A DNA stretch of 64,000 nucleotides from JBPEWY01 sp052032225 (GCA_052032225.1 JBPEWY010000008.1:7474-71473); one strand, 5' to 3'. Counted from the first letter of the stretch, positions 32,819-42,647 are shown. Numbers and translations: made by a program. The notes: a model not told the origin generated them from the sequence alone.

Positions 32819-33814
32819 TTACCTTACAAACGCTACATGAGAAAACTTTTCTAAAACCTCATCGAATGTTGCAAAAACCTCTGCAGGGTCATCGCTGGTT
32901 ACCATTTTGTTTCGGTATTCTTTAAAATGAGGTATTCCTTTAAAATAATTGGTATAATGGCGTCTGGTTTCCAAAACTCCTAATCGTTCTCCTTTCCAGT
33001 CTATAGCCATCTGTAAATGTCTTCTTGCAGCAGTTACACGTTCTTCTAACGTTGGAGGTGGCAAGTGCTCTCCGGTTTTAAAGTAGTGTTTTACCTGGTT
33101 AAAAAACCATGGGTTGCCAATGCTTGCTCTACCAATCATAGCACCATCCAGACCATACTTATCTCGCATCTCGACCGCTCTTTCAGGCGTGTTTACATCT
33201 CCATTACCAAAAACCGGAATATGCATTCTTGGATTATTTTTTACTTCGGCAATTGGTTTCCAATCTGCATCACCCTTATACATTTGTACACGGGTTCTAC
33301 CGTGAATAGAAATAGCTTTTATGCCAACATCTTGAAGCCTTTCGGCTACTTCAACAATTTTTATAGAATCGCTATCCCAGCCTAAACGTGTTTTAACGGT
33401 TACCGGAAGTTTGGTGCGTTTTACCATTGCTTCGGTTAGCTTAACCATTAAAGGAATGTCTCGTAAAATTCCGGCACCTGCATTTTTACAAACCACTTTC
33501 TTAACAGGGCACCCAAAGTTAATATCTATTATATCCGGATTTGATTGCTCTACAATATCTATGGCTTCGAGCATTGAATCCATTTCTGCTCCAAAAATCT
33601 GTATTCCAACAGGACGTTCTTTCTCGTAAATATCAAGTTTTTGAACGCTTTTAGCAGCCGCTCTAATAAGGCCTTCGCTAGATATAAACTCGGTATAAAC
33701 TACATCTGCTCCGTTTTCTTTGCACAATGCTCTAAACGGAGGGTCGCTTACATCTTCCATGGGCGCTAAAAGTAGCGGAAAATCCGGAAGTTCTATGTTT
33801 CCTATTTTTACCAT
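32819..33814 (-). CDS. dusB: tRNA-dihydrouridine synthase DusB
   Basis: DusB reduces a D-loop uridine of tRNA to dihydrouridine with FMN and NADPH. The FMN barrel starts with PLLLAPMEDVSDPPFR (about 14-29) and the catalytic cysteine lies in NFGCPVKKVVCKNAGAG (about 98-114). Later motifs are SIHGRTRVQMYKGDADW (about 167-183) and FGNGDVNTPERA and GRASIGNPWFF (about 227-237). The 331-residue length is right. It is convergent with the FtsX-type permease (1 nt gap between stops) and has a -7 element 18 nt upstream. The DusB versus other Dus choice follows from motif similarity only. Confidence 0.93.
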   Translation of the reverse strand: MVKIGNIELPDFPLLLAPMEDVSDPPFRALCKENGADVVYTEFISSEGLIRAAAKSVQKLDIYEKERPVGIQIFGAEMDSMLEAIDIVEQSNPDIIDINFGCPVKKVVCKNAGAGILRDIPLMVKLTEAMVKRTKLPVTVKTRLGWDSDSIKIVEVAERLQDVGIKAISIHGRTRVQMYKGDADWKPIAEVKNNPRMHIPVFGNGDVNTPERAVEMRDKYGLDGAMIGRASIGNPWFFNQVKHYFKTGEHLPPPTLEERVTAARRHLQMAIDWKGERLGVLETRRHYTNYFKGIPHFKEYRNKMVTSDDPAEVFATFDEVLEKFSHVAFVR

Positions 33815-33831
33815 CTTAAAAAATTGGGCTG

Positions 33832-33839
33832 CAAAAGTA
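33832..33839 (-). promoter_or_regulatory. Putative -7 promoter element for dusB
   Basis: The minus strand reads TACTTTTG, an exact TAnnTTTG match, 18 nt before the dusB start. The upstream M28 peptidase gene ends just 18 nt further on, so promoter and stop are nearly contiguous. Confidence 0.5.
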
Positions 33840-33856
33840 CTGAAAATCAGTTTATT

Positions 33857-35086
33857 TTAAAAAGTCACCTCTGCTTCTATTGTTTGTCCGTCTCTATCTA
33901 CTACTACAGTGGTTGTGTTTCCTTCTTCAAATTTAGAAAGCGCTTTCATGTAGCTCATCATGTCTGTTACTTCAAATTCACCAAGCTTAATTACCACGTC
34001 TCCTTTTTGTAATCCTGCTTTTTGGGCAGGCTTATCTTCACTAACACCATCTATACGCATTCCTTTACCACTAAACAAATAATCCGGTATTACCCCAAGA
34101 GTAACTTTAAAGCGAGGGGTTTCTTGGCTTTCGTTTTTTGTTTTTCTAAAGGCAAGTTTACCGTCATCATTTAATTCTGTAATTACATTAAATATATAAT
34201 TGCCTATGGCTTGCATCCCATCGTAATTAAGCTTGTTGTAGTCATCTCCCGGTTTGTGATAATCTTCATGTTGCCCTGTAAAAAAATGTAAAACAGGAAT
34301 ATTATTTAAGTAAAAAGAGGTGTGGTCTGATGGGCCAACACCAGACTCGTGCTCTACTAATTTAAACTCTTTGTTTACGGCATTAAGTGTTTGCGACCAT
34401 CTTGGCGATGTGCCTACTCCATGTACGGCAAGGGTTTTATCTGATTTAAGACGCCCAACCATGTCCATATTAATCATATAGTTTACCGTACTTAAATCTA
34501 TTGTTGGGTTTTTTACAAAATAATTAGAGCCTAAAAGTCCCATTTCTTCGCCAGAGAAGGCTATAAATAAATAGTTGTTGTTTTTATTTTCTGATTCTTT
34601 AAGTTTTCCTGCCAAGTACAACATAATGGCTACACCACTTGCGTTGTCGTCTGCCCCATTATGAATGGCTTTTTCTCCTCTGTGCAACGAGCCCTGGCCT
34701 CCATATCCTAAATGATCAAAATGCGCTCCGATAACAATGGTAGTTGCTGCACTATTATCTAAAAACCCTATTACATTGTGTCCGGTAATTGTTCCGTCTG
34801 TACTTGAGGTGAAATCAATTTCTTGATGCGGATCGGTTTTGGGAGCAAACCTAAAAGGCTGTAAGTATCCCTCAGTTCCTTTAGGTTGTATCCCTAATTC
34901 TTTAAATCTTTCGGCTATATAATTTGCTGCCTTAACTTCTCCATCTGTACCTGTTTCTCTTCCTTTTAATTCGTCAGCTGCTAAAAAAGCCACGTCTTCT
35001 TTTAAATAGTTTTCTAACGCCTGTTTAGAGTTGCATGATACTAAAGAAGCTAAAAATAGTAGTGCAATTAATTGTTTCATAGCCAA
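33857..35086 (-). CDS. M28 family metallopeptidase with C-terminal PDZ domain, lipoprotein
   Basis: The protein is an exported lipoprotein: the signal peptide ends LASLVSCNS, with C19 as the modified residue. The M28 aminopeptidase core binds two zinc ions through H-x-D in GAHFDHLGYGG, the aspartate in GADDNASGV, the EE pair in SGEEMGLLGS, the aspartate in NMDMVGR, and a histidine in GPSDHTSFY. After about residue 310 a PDZ domain follows (RIDGVSEDKPAQKAGLQKGD), which often recognises C-termini of peptides or partners. It likely degrades peptides in the periplasm or on the cell surface. It is divergent from the PD40 lipoprotein, with face-to-face -7 elements in 40 nt. Confidence 0.92.
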   Translation of the reverse strand: MAMKQLIALLFLASLVSCNSKQALENYLKEDVAFLAADELKGRETGTDGEVKAANYIAERFKELGIQPKGTEGYLQPFRFAPKTDPHQEIDFTSSTDGTITGHNVIGFLDNSAATTIVIGAHFDHLGYGGQGSLHRGEKAIHNGADDNASGVAIMLYLAGKLKESENKNNNYLFIAFSGEEMGLLGSNYFVKNPTIDLSTVNYMINMDMVGRLKSDKTLAVHGVGTSPRWSQTLNAVNKEFKLVEHESGVGPSDHTSFYLNNIPVLHFFTGQHEDYHKPGDDYNKLNYDGMQAIGNYIFNVITELNDDGKLAFRKTKNESQETPRFKVTLGVIPDYLFSGKGMRIDGVSEDKPAQKAGLQKGDVVIKLGEFEVTDMMSYMKALSKFEEGNTTTVVVDRDGQTIEAEVTF

Positions 35087-35093
35087 GAGGGTT

Positions 35094-35101
35094 TATTTTT
35101 G
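35094..35101 (+). promoter_or_regulatory. Putative -7 promoter element for the PD40 lipoprotein
   Basis: TATTTTTG matches TAnnTTTG exactly, 25 nt upstream of the ATG at 35127. Confidence 0.5.
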
Positions 35102-35103
35102 TA

Positions 35104-35111
35104 CAAAATTA
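35104..35111 (-). promoter_or_regulatory. Putative -7 promoter element for the M28 peptidase
   Basis: The minus strand reads TAATTTTG, an exact match, 17 nt upstream of the M28 start. It lies 2 nt from the opposing element, so the two promoters overlap head to head. Confidence 0.5.
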
Positions 35112-35126
35112 GTTAAATAAACTGTC

Positions 35127-36230
35127 ATGCGTTTACTTTCTGTTTTAGTTGTTTTTATCTTTTTGATTGGTTGTAAAAACAACACTAAAAATCAAGATTC
35201 TAATAACCAACAAAACCAAAATACTGTTTCTGACAATTCTTTAATATATCCCGAAGAAAAGCATTTTAAATCGCTTCGCCAAATTACTTTTGGTGGTGAT
35301 AATGCTGAAGCTTACTGGAGTTTTAATGATGAGCAATTGGTTTTTCAGTCTAACAACCCAAAATGGGGCGTATCGTGCGACCAAATGTTTTTAATGAATT
35401 TTAATGATGTTTTTGATAGTATTGTGCCTCCAATGGTTAGTACCGGAAAAGGGCGCACTACTTGCTCGTATTTTTTGCCTGATAATAAGCATATAATTTA
35501 TGCCTCTACTCATTTAGGTGGCGATGAGTGCCCCGAAACCCCTTTACGTAAAAACGGCAAATATGTTTGGCCTATTTATGAGAGTTACGACATTTTTGTG
35601 GCCGATTTACAAGGAAATATAGTTAAGCAGCTTACCAATGAGCCCGGATACGATGCCGAGCCCACTGTTTCGCCTAAAGGTGATAAAATTGTATTTACCT
35701 CTATGCGTAGTGGTGATTTAGAGCTGTATACTATGAATCTAGACGGCTCTGATGTTAAACAAATAACCAATGAATTGGGTTATGATGGAGGAGCTTTCTT
35801 TTCTCCGGACGGAACTAAAATTATCTTTAGAGCCTCCAGACCTAAAACAGAAGAAGAAATTGCAGAATATAAAGCCTTATTAGCTGAAGGCTTGGTGCAA
35901 CCAACCGAGATGGAGCTTTTTATTTGTGATGCAGACGGAAGCAACCTAAGACAATTAACAAAACTTGGTAACGCCAACTGGAGCCCGTTTTTTCACCCTT
36001 CGGGAGAAAAAATACTTTTCTCATCTAACTTTGAGTCTGAGCGAGGATTTCCATTTAATTTGTACATGATAGATATAGACGGCACCAACTTAGAGCGTAT
36101 TACACATAGCGATACTTTTGATGCCTTTCCGGTATTCTCTAACAATGGTAAATACCTTGTATTCTCTTCTAACAGAAACAACGGTGGTGGAAGAGATACA
36201 AACCTATTTATTGCCGAATGGGTAGATTAG
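35127..36230 (+). CDS. PD40/TolB-like beta-propeller lipoprotein
   Basis: The 367-residue protein carries a lipoprotein signal peptide with a cysteine at residue 16 (FLIGCKNN), then a low-complexity Asn/Gln-rich linker, and a beta-propeller made of repeating PD40/WD40-like blades such as PTVSPKGDKIVFTSMRSGDLELY and AFFSPDGTKIIFRASRP and PFFHPSGEKILFSSN. TolB-like propellers bind partner proteins or report on peptide ligands. No enzyme motif is seen. It is divergent from the M28 peptidase and convergent with the barrel protein, its stop overlapping that gene by 4 nt. A binding or scaffold role is plausible. Confidence 0.85.
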   Translation: MRLLSVLVVFIFLIGCKNNTKNQDSNNQQNQNTVSDNSLIYPEEKHFKSLRQITFGGDNAEAYWSFNDEQLVFQSNNPKWGVSCDQMFLMNFNDVFDSIVPPMVSTGKGRTTCSYFLPDNKHIIYASTHLGGDECPETPLRKNGKYVWPIYESYDIFVADLQGNIVKQLTNEPGYDAEPTVSPKGDKIVFTSMRSGDLELYTMNLDGSDVKQITNELGYDGGAFFSPDGTKIIFRASRPKTEEEIAEYKALLAEGLVQPTEMELFICDADGSNLRQLTKLGNANWSPFFHPSGEKILFSSNFESERGFPFNLYMIDIDGTNLERITHSDTFDAFPVFSNNGKYLVFSSNRNNGGGRDTNLFIAEWVD

Positions 36231-38632
36231 TTTATTCTATCTTTTTCGTCTAAATCTATTCCTTTTTGGTTGGTAGAAAGTTTAAAGTTTCCAAACTTAT
36301 ATCTAAAACTTATGCCAATACTTTGCTGATCATAATAAGCCTGTTTAAAATGATTTTGGCTTAAGTATTTATTGGTGTTACGTAGCTTTCCAAAGGTGTT
36401 AAAAACATCTAATGCAGAAATTGTTAATGATGCTCGCCTGTCCCAAAATGTTTTGGTAACACTAACATCTACCGTTTTTAACTCGCTTTGGGTTCCTGTT
36501 CCTCCCCATGATATAGGAGAGAGATAATACATCCAGATATCTGCTGTTAAACTTTGGTCTTTTAAAAATGTAAAGTAGTGGTTTATAGATACGTACGCTG
36601 CCCATCTATCATTTTTAAGAAGCTCATTATTATCTTCTATGGCAATAAATTGGTCTTCATCATAAAAATAAGACAGTACTGTATTAATGCTCCAGTTGTT
36701 AGTAATGGTTAAGTAAGAGAAATAGTCTATCCCAAAATTAATATTCTTCTCTACATTGGCATAAATGTATTGTATTTCTTGGTTGTCATTATCTTGAAAA
36801 CTAATCAAGTATGAAGGATCTGTTTTTTGCGAATAATAAAGTTCAAACGTATGGTTTTTTATGGTTTGCCCAAAGGTTACTTTATCGTTAATAGAGGGTT
36901 GAAGCTTTGGGTTTCCTACCTGAAATGAGTTATCATTTAAGTAATATTTAAACGGATTAAGCTCGCCGTAGTTGGGCCTATCAATTCGTCTTGAATATTG
37001 TAAATTCCAACTGTAATTATCTGTTACGTTATTTAGTAAATAAAATGTTGGAAACAATTGAAAATACTCTTGTGTGTTGGTTTGATTTTCTGAAAAAGAT
37101 ATTCCTTTTAAACTCGTGTTCTCTCCTCTAAGCCCAAGCTTTAAACTCCATTTTTTCCACTCTTTTTCATAACTAACATACGCTGCTAGATTGGTTTCGT
37201 TATACTCAAATAAATCTTGAAATTCCGGGCTATTGCCTTGCAATCTATTTTGGTCTACAGCGCTTGTAGTTTCAACTTTAGTTGCTTTAATACCAGTCTC
37301 GAAAATGCTAGATTCACTTGGTAAAACATAGTCTAATTGCCCGGCGTATATTTTAGTGTCTTGGCCGGCTATGTTTATAAATCGGTTTTCGTAAGTATTA
37401 TTGCTTGCTGTAATATTATAAAGGGTGCTAACACGTTGCGTAGGATCTCTTCTGGCATCAATATAAAATACATCTGCAGAAAGTTTTTGCCCTTCATCAT
37501 TTAAAGAAATAGCGTAGTTTGCGTTAAGTGCTATGTTTTCTCCGTCTCTAAGTATTTTGTTTGTTGCAAAAAAAGTAGAATCTACCGTTTGGTCTGTTAC
37601 ATTTGTTGCTTCTGTAAAAGCATTTGTTGTTCTTTTGTAATGCGGATTAAAAAATAAATTAGCCGAAAATCCAAGTGATTGATTCTCTGATAATTGAAAA
37701 TCTACATTACTGTTTAAAGAATGCTCTTCGTATCTGGTTTGTTGGGTTGTGTTTGTGCTCCACTTTCCGTAAGGTTGTAAATTGTTGCTAAAAGTAACTT
37801 CTTCTACAAACCTCGCTCTGTAATGTCTGTTTGCATAATTATAGCTTGTAAAAAAATTAACTCCTTTAGCTTTAAAATAATGGTTTGTTCCGATAGAGTT
37901 TCGCCATAAAATTCCTTTGCTTGAGCTACCAAATAAGCTGCCATTATAGCCTGCTATTAAGTTTTTTGTGGTTATTATGTTAATTACTGCTCCTCCGGCT
38001 GCTTCATATCTGGCAGGCGGGTTTGTAATAACCTCAACAGATTTTATAACATTAGCAGGAGTGCTTTCTAGAAATTGTCTGAGCTCTTCTGAAGATAAAT
38101 ACACTTTTCTGTCGTTAATATAAATAGTTGGTGCGTCTCTTCCTTTTACTAAAAGCTCTCCGCTAATTTCTACAAGCGTGGGGGTTTTAGAAAGTAATTG
38201 CCATGTGTCTCCGTCACTTAAAGTAGAATTCTCTACATTAAATACCAGCCTATCTGCCTTAAGTTCTACGGTTGGTTTTCTTCCTGTAACAACAACTTCG
38301 TCTAATTCTTCTTGGGTAGTACTAATTTCAATATTTCCTAAATCTATATTAGAGTTTACAGTAAGTGTAAACTGCTTATTCTCAAAACCTAAATAACTTA
38401 TTTTAAGTATGTATTTGTTTTCTGCAACATTCTCTAATAAAAACCTGCCTTCTGCATCTGTTGTGGTTCCTGTTGTTATTTGTTGCGTTTCTGCATCCTT
38501 TAGTACAATATTAGCAAAGGGAATTCCTGCAGTAGTTTCGTCAACCAGTCTTCCGGTAATGTCATAGTTTTGCCCTACTACCAAAACAGTAAAGAGCATA
38601 GCAATACAGGTAGTGAAGTAGTTATTAGTCAT
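36227..38632 (-). CDS. Outer-membrane beta-barrel protein, TonB-dependent-receptor-like
   Basis: The 801-residue protein has a signal peptide (about 1-20, ending VLVVGQ), a carboxypeptidase-regulatory-like domain (about 23-105, with GRLVDETTAGIPFANIVL), the linker ELDEVVVTGRKPTVEL (about 113-128), a plug domain (about 130-225, with GAVINIITTK near its end), and a barrel of the OMP_b-brl_3 type ending in the aromatic strand QQSIGISFRYKFGNF. No TonB box was located with confidence. A SusD-like partner is absent, so this is not a SusC. The substrate could be an iron chelator, peptide or other compound. The last residues (DLDEKDRIN) extend a little beyond the usual terminal Phe. Confidence 0.9.
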   Translation of the reverse strand: MTNNYFTTCIAMLFTVLVVGQNYDITGRLVDETTAGIPFANIVLKDAETQQITTGTTTDAEGRFLLENVAENKYILKISYLGFENKQFTLTVNSNIDLGNIEISTTQEELDEVVVTGRKPTVELKADRLVFNVENSTLSDGDTWQLLSKTPTLVEISGELLVKGRDAPTIYINDRKVYLSSEELRQFLESTPANVIKSVEVITNPPARYEAAGGAVINIITTKNLIAGYNGSLFGSSSKGILWRNSIGTNHYFKAKGVNFFTSYNYANRHYRARFVEEVTFSNNLQPYGKWSTNTTQQTRYEEHSLNSNVDFQLSENQSLGFSANLFFNPHYKRTTNAFTEATNVTDQTVDSTFFATNKILRDGENIALNANYAISLNDEGQKLSADVFYIDARRDPTQRVSTLYNITASNNTYENRFINIAGQDTKIYAGQLDYVLPSESSIFETGIKATKVETTSAVDQNRLQGNSPEFQDLFEYNETNLAAYVSYEKEWKKWSLKLGLRGENTSLKGISFSENQTNTQEYFQLFPTFYLLNNVTDNYSWNLQYSRRIDRPNYGELNPFKYYLNDNSFQVGNPKLQPSINDKVTFGQTIKNHTFELYYSQKTDPSYLISFQDNDNQEIQYIYANVEKNINFGIDYFSYLTITNNWSINTVLSYFYDEDQFIAIEDNNELLKNDRWAAYVSINHYFTFLKDQSLTADIWMYYLSPISWGGTGTQSELKTVDVSVTKTFWDRRASLTISALDVFNTFGKLRNTNKYLSQNHFKQAYYDQQSIGISFRYKFGNFKLSTNQKGIDLDEKDRIN

Positions 38633-38791
38633 ACTAAAGTTTTGGTTGGTTAATGGTTATTTTTTGCTTTAAAACACGACTGTAAAAAAGTTTTAGCTTG
38701 AAAATATAGTAATTATCTTACAAACAAAGATATATGTTATACTATTTTTTTTCAAAACGGTCATTTTTTTATCAATCGCCTGTAAATAAAC

Positions 38792-38799
38792 TATATTTG
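38792..38799 (+). promoter_or_regulatory. Putative -7 promoter element for lepA
   Basis: TATATTTG matches TAnnTTTG exactly, 30 nt upstream of the lepA ATG, in the 197-nt divergent gap. Confidence 0.55.
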
Positions 38800-38829
38800 C
38801 ACATTAAAATTTTAGTTCGTTAATGCTAT

Positions 38830-40626
38830 ATGAAGCATATTAGAAACTTTTGCATTATTGCCCACATAGACCATGGTAAAAGTACTCTGGCCGATCGGTT
38901 ATTAGATTACACCGGATCGGTTACTGAGCGTGAAAAACAAGACCAACTTTTAGATAACATGGATCTGGAGCGTGAGCGTGGTATAACCATAAAAAGCCAC
39001 GCTATACAAATGGAGTATACTTACAAAGGAGAAACTTATATATTAAACCTTATTGATACTCCCGGTCACGTAGATTTCTCATACGAGGTTTCTAGATCTA
39101 TAGCTGCTTGTGAAGGAGCTTTATTGGTTGTAGATGCAGCACAAAGTATACAAGCACAAACAATCTCTAACCTGTATTTAGCCCTTGAAAACGATCTGGA
39201 AATTATTCCTGTTTTAAATAAGGTAGATTTGCCAAGTGCTAATCCGGAAGAAGTTACAGACGATATTGTAGATTTACTTGGATGTGCCCCTGAAGATGTA
39301 ATTCCGGCCAGTGCTAAAACCGGACTCGGAATTGAAGAGATTTTAGCTGCAATTATAGAGCGTATTCCGGCGCCAAAAGGAAACCCAGACGAGCCATTAC
39401 AAGCCCTTATTTTCGACTCGGTTTATAATCCGTTTAGAGGAGTAGAAACCTATTTTAGAGTGTTTAACGGTTCTATCAGAAAAAATCAAGAAATAAAATT
39501 TGTTGCAACCGGAAAATCGTACACAGCCGATGAAGTAGGTACTTTAAAGCTAAATCAAGTTCCTAAAAACGAGATTAAAGCGGGAGATGTTGGGTATTTA
39601 ATTACCGGAATTAAAGACGCCAGAGATGTTAAGGTTGGTGATACCATTACAGATGCTAAAAACCCAACTAAAAATGCTATTTCTGGTTTTGAAGATGTAA
39701 AACCAATGGTTTTTGCCGGTATTTATCCGGTAGATACAGAAGATTACGAAGAGCTCAGAGCTTCTATGGAAAAACTACAACTAAACGATGCGTCGTTAGT
39801 TTTTATTCCGGAGAGTTCTGCTGCATTAGGTTTTGGTTTTAGATGTGGCTTTTTAGGTATGCTTCACTTAGAAATTATTCAGGAGCGTTTAGAACGAGAG
39901 TTCGATATGACTGTTATTACAACAGTACCAAACGTAAGCTATCACGCCTACACAAAAAAAGAGCCGGAAAAAACCATTATAGTTAATAACCCTTCAGATT
40001 TACCTGATCCTTCTACTTTAGACAGGGTAGAAGAACCTTACATAAAAGCCTCTATTATTACTAAGGCAGATTTTGTAGGGCCTGTAATGAGTTTATGTAT
40101 AGACAAAAGAGGAGAAATAACCAACCAAACATATTTAACCCCAGAGCGCGTTGAGCTAAATTTTGATATGCCTTTGGCAGAAATAGTTTTTGATTTTTAC
40201 GATAGATTAAAAACTGTTTCTAAAGGATACGCCTCTTTTGATTATTCTCCAATTGGAATGCGTCCGTCTAAACTGGTTAAAGTTGATATTTTAATTAACG
40301 GAAACTCTGTCGATGCGCTTTCTGCTTTAGTACATGCAGATAATGCTTATACTATTGGTAAAAAAATGTGCGAAAAGCTTAGAGAGCTCATTCCAAGACA
40401 ACAGTTTGATATTCCTATTCAGGCTGCTATTGGAAGCAAAATTATATCTCGCGAAACCATAAAAGCATTACGTAAAGATGTAACTGCTAAATGTTACGGA
40501 GGAGATATTTCTAGAAAGCGTAAGCTTTTAGAGAAGCAGAAAAAAGGGAAAAAGCGTATGCGCCAAGTTGGAAATGTTGAGATTCCGCAACAAGCCTTTA
40601 TGGCCGTACTAAAATTAAACGATTAA
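38830..40626 (+). CDS. lepA: Elongation factor 4 (LepA), ribosome back-translocase GTPase
   Basis: LepA is a translational GTPase linked to ribosome back-translocation and assembly, active under ionic or cold stress. The G domain has the P-loop AHIDHGKST (11-19), the switch II DTPGHVDF (about 77-84) and NKVDLP (about 130-135). Domains II and III follow (about 190-400), then the LepA-specific C-terminal domain ending in KGKKRMRQVGNVEIPQQAFMAVL, the signature of the family. The 598-residue length is normal. It is convergent with the antiporter gene, with 3 nt between the stop codons. Confidence 0.98.
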   Translation: MKHIRNFCIIAHIDHGKSTLADRLLDYTGSVTEREKQDQLLDNMDLERERGITIKSHAIQMEYTYKGETYILNLIDTPGHVDFSYEVSRSIAACEGALLVVDAAQSIQAQTISNLYLALENDLEIIPVLNKVDLPSANPEEVTDDIVDLLGCAPEDVIPASAKTGLGIEEILAAIIERIPAPKGNPDEPLQALIFDSVYNPFRGVETYFRVFNGSIRKNQEIKFVATGKSYTADEVGTLKLNQVPKNEIKAGDVGYLITGIKDARDVKVGDTITDAKNPTKNAISGFEDVKPMVFAGIYPVDTEDYEELRASMEKLQLNDASLVFIPESSAALGFGFRCGFLGMLHLEIIQERLEREFDMTVITTVPNVSYHAYTKKEPEKTIIVNNPSDLPDPSTLDRVEEPYIKASIITKADFVGPVMSLCIDKRGEITNQTYLTPERVELNFDMPLAEIVFDFYDRLKTVSKGYASFDYSPIGMRPSKLVKVDILINGNSVDALSALVHADNAYTIGKKMCEKLRELIPRQQFDIPIQAAIGSKIISRETIKALRKDVTAKCYGGDISRKRKLLEKQKKGKKRMRQVGNVEIPQQAFMAVLKLND

Positions 40627-40629
40627 CAT

Positions 40630-42492
40630 TTATTGTTCTTCAATATCTAAGGGCTTGCCTAAGTACACTAATTTTGTGTTTTTGGCAAGCTCTTTTTCTG
40701 TGCCGTTTTGAGAAATAAACGTTATCTCTCCGTTGTCTTTCTTTAAAAATAATGGTACAAATTCTCCTTGCTTAGCAGCTTTGTCTAATACTTTGTTTAA
40801 ATGTAGTTTGTCTTTTAGCTTCATTTCGTTTACCGAAGGATATTTTTTTGTGATTCTATTAAAATATCCAAAGCTATCAGTAGTTCCGCTTAATACATCC
40901 GATGGTGTTATTCCTCCAACCTCATCAGCAGAAACCAATCCGTACGTACCATTCTCACCAAAGTAATTTTTAAATTTCTTAATAGCGTACTTATTAATTT
41001 CTGTGTTTGGTGTTAGTGCCATTAAATAGCCAACGTCGTTAAGCTCTATATTATCTGTTAATGTGTCTGAATAAACATTTGCATTAATTGCTTCAATGTT
41101 TAATTCTTTCGCTTTACTAATGTTGTTTGGGTTACTGTCTAAAAGCACCACATGTTTATTATTGTTTTTTAAGTAATGGGCAATAAGACGCGCCGATTTA
41201 GAGGCTCCTACTATTAAAAATCCTTCTGATTTTTCTAAAAATACTCCCGATAATTTTGCAAAATAACGCGCTGTAGTTGCATTAAGTAATACCGTGCCTA
41301 AAACAATCATAAAAACCAGCGGGGTAATATATTCTGCTCCCGGAACTCCTTTACTGGCTAAGTTTAATCCGAATAACGAAGCAATTCCTGCAGCTACAAT
41401 TCCGCGTGGCCCTACCCAACTTACAAAAAGTTTCTCGTTAAATTTTAAGGTAGAGTTTATTGTACAAAGCATAATTCCCAGCGGGCGTAAAACAAATACA
41501 ACCGTAGCAAATAGTATTACTGTTTTCCAGTTAAAAATTAACATTAATTCGCTCATGTTAATATTTGCTGCCAAGAGAATAAATAGAATAGATATTAGCA
41601 GTACACTTAATGATTCTTTAAAGTACAATAAGTCTTTTAAATACGCAGACTCAGAGTTGCCAAGTACCATTCCCATTACTACTACTGCAAGAAGCCCGGA
41701 CTCGTGAGCAAAGCTTTCTGATAACACAAAAACTCCTAAAACACAGGCCAACGCAACTACGTTTAATAAATAGTGTGGCACCCATTTTTTGTTGTTTACA
41801 AAATTAAGTCCGTGGGCAAATGTAAAGCCAAAAGTAGTTCCGAACACCACTATTTTTGCAAACTCAATAAGTGCGGTAACCGTAAATTCTCCTCCTGCAT
41901 CTACACTAATAAATTCAAACACTAAAACGGCAACAAGCGCTCCAATTGGATCAATCAAAATTCCTTCCCATTTTAATACAGCAGAAACATCTTTTTTAAG
42001 AGGTATGTTTCTTAAAATAGGGGTTATTACGGTTGGGCCCGTAACTATTATAAGTGCAGAAAATAAAAAAGATATTTCCCAGCTTAAGCTAAATATAAAG
42101 TGTGCTGCAATGGCACCTCCAATAAAGGTTACTAATGCGCCTAATGTAATTAGTTTAGTAATAACCGGACCAACATTTTTAATTTCATTAAACTTTAACG
42201 TTAGCCCTCCTTCAAAAAGAATAATGCCTATGGCTAAAGACACAAAATAAAATAAGCTCTCTCCGGGAAAAAGACCTTTTTGTCCGTTCCAAATTGGTTC
42301 AATCCATTTAGAGCCGTCTTCGGTAAAATACTCTGCTGATATTGGCCCAACAAGAATTCCTATTAAAATTAGTGGTAAAATTGCTGGAATCTTAAATTTC
42401 CATGCAACCCATTGTGCTAAAATCCCTAAAATTATAATTCCGGCTAATTCTACCATTTGTGTTCGAGTTAATTTATTTACCAAAAATAACAT
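40630..42492 (-). CDS. Cation:proton antiporter (CPA family) with C-terminal TrkA-N/RCK domain
   Basis: The 620-residue inner-membrane protein has about twelve to thirteen hydrophobic segments (about 13-405), with the antiporter signature segments LFEGGLTLKF and the charged GPRGIVAAGIASLFG near residue 365. A soluble region follows with a nucleotide-binding TrkA-N fold (about 415-530: GFLIVGASKSARLIAHYLK, and HVVLLDSNPNNISKA), and a TrkA-C-like tail. Such proteins exchange K+ or Na+ for protons and are gated by nucleotides. The ATG at 42492 gives 12 residues before a methionine at residue 13 that could be the real start. The ion specificity cannot be read. Confidence 0.9.
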   Translation of the reverse strand: MLFLVNKLTRTQMVELAGIIILGILAQWVAWKFKIPAILPLILIGILVGPISAEYFTEDGSKWIEPIWNGQKGLFPGESLFYFVSLAIGIILFEGGLTLKFNEIKNVGPVITKLITLGALVTFIGGAIAAHFIFSLSWEISFLFSALIIVTGPTVITPILRNIPLKKDVSAVLKWEGILIDPIGALVAVLVFEFISVDAGGEFTVTALIEFAKIVVFGTTFGFTFAHGLNFVNNKKWVPHYLLNVVALACVLGVFVLSESFAHESGLLAVVVMGMVLGNSESAYLKDLLYFKESLSVLLISILFILLAANINMSELMLIFNWKTVILFATVVFVLRPLGIMLCTINSTLKFNEKLFVSWVGPRGIVAAGIASLFGLNLASKGVPGAEYITPLVFMIVLGTVLLNATTARYFAKLSGVFLEKSEGFLIVGASKSARLIAHYLKNNNKHVVLLDSNPNNISKAKELNIEAINANVYSDTLTDNIELNDVGYLMALTPNTEINKYAIKKFKNYFGENGTYGLVSADEVGGITPSDVLSGTTDSFGYFNRITKKYPSVNEMKLKDKLHLNKVLDKAAKQGEFVPLFLKKDNGEITFISQNGTEKELAKNTKLVYLGKPLDIEEQ

Positions 42493-42627
42493 TTATCCGT
42501 TCTAAAAAAAATACATTCTTTTTTGCTTTCATTATCACGCTAAAGCCCTTTTAATAAATTACACCCGAGATAGCTCATTAATATATTTCTAAGAGCCATT
42601 TACTTAAAAACCTTAATAAAATGCTAA

Positions 42628-42647
42628 GATTGCATTAGGATTGCATT
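42628..42647. repeat. Two 9-bp direct repeats with 11-bp period upstream of the MBL gene
   Basis: GATTGCATT occurs at 42628-42636 and again at 42639-42647, one DNA turn apart, and just upstream of a TATATTTTG element at about 42654-42662. The position, about 40-60 nt before the start codon, fits an activator site. No protein is known to bind it. Confidence 0.4.
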
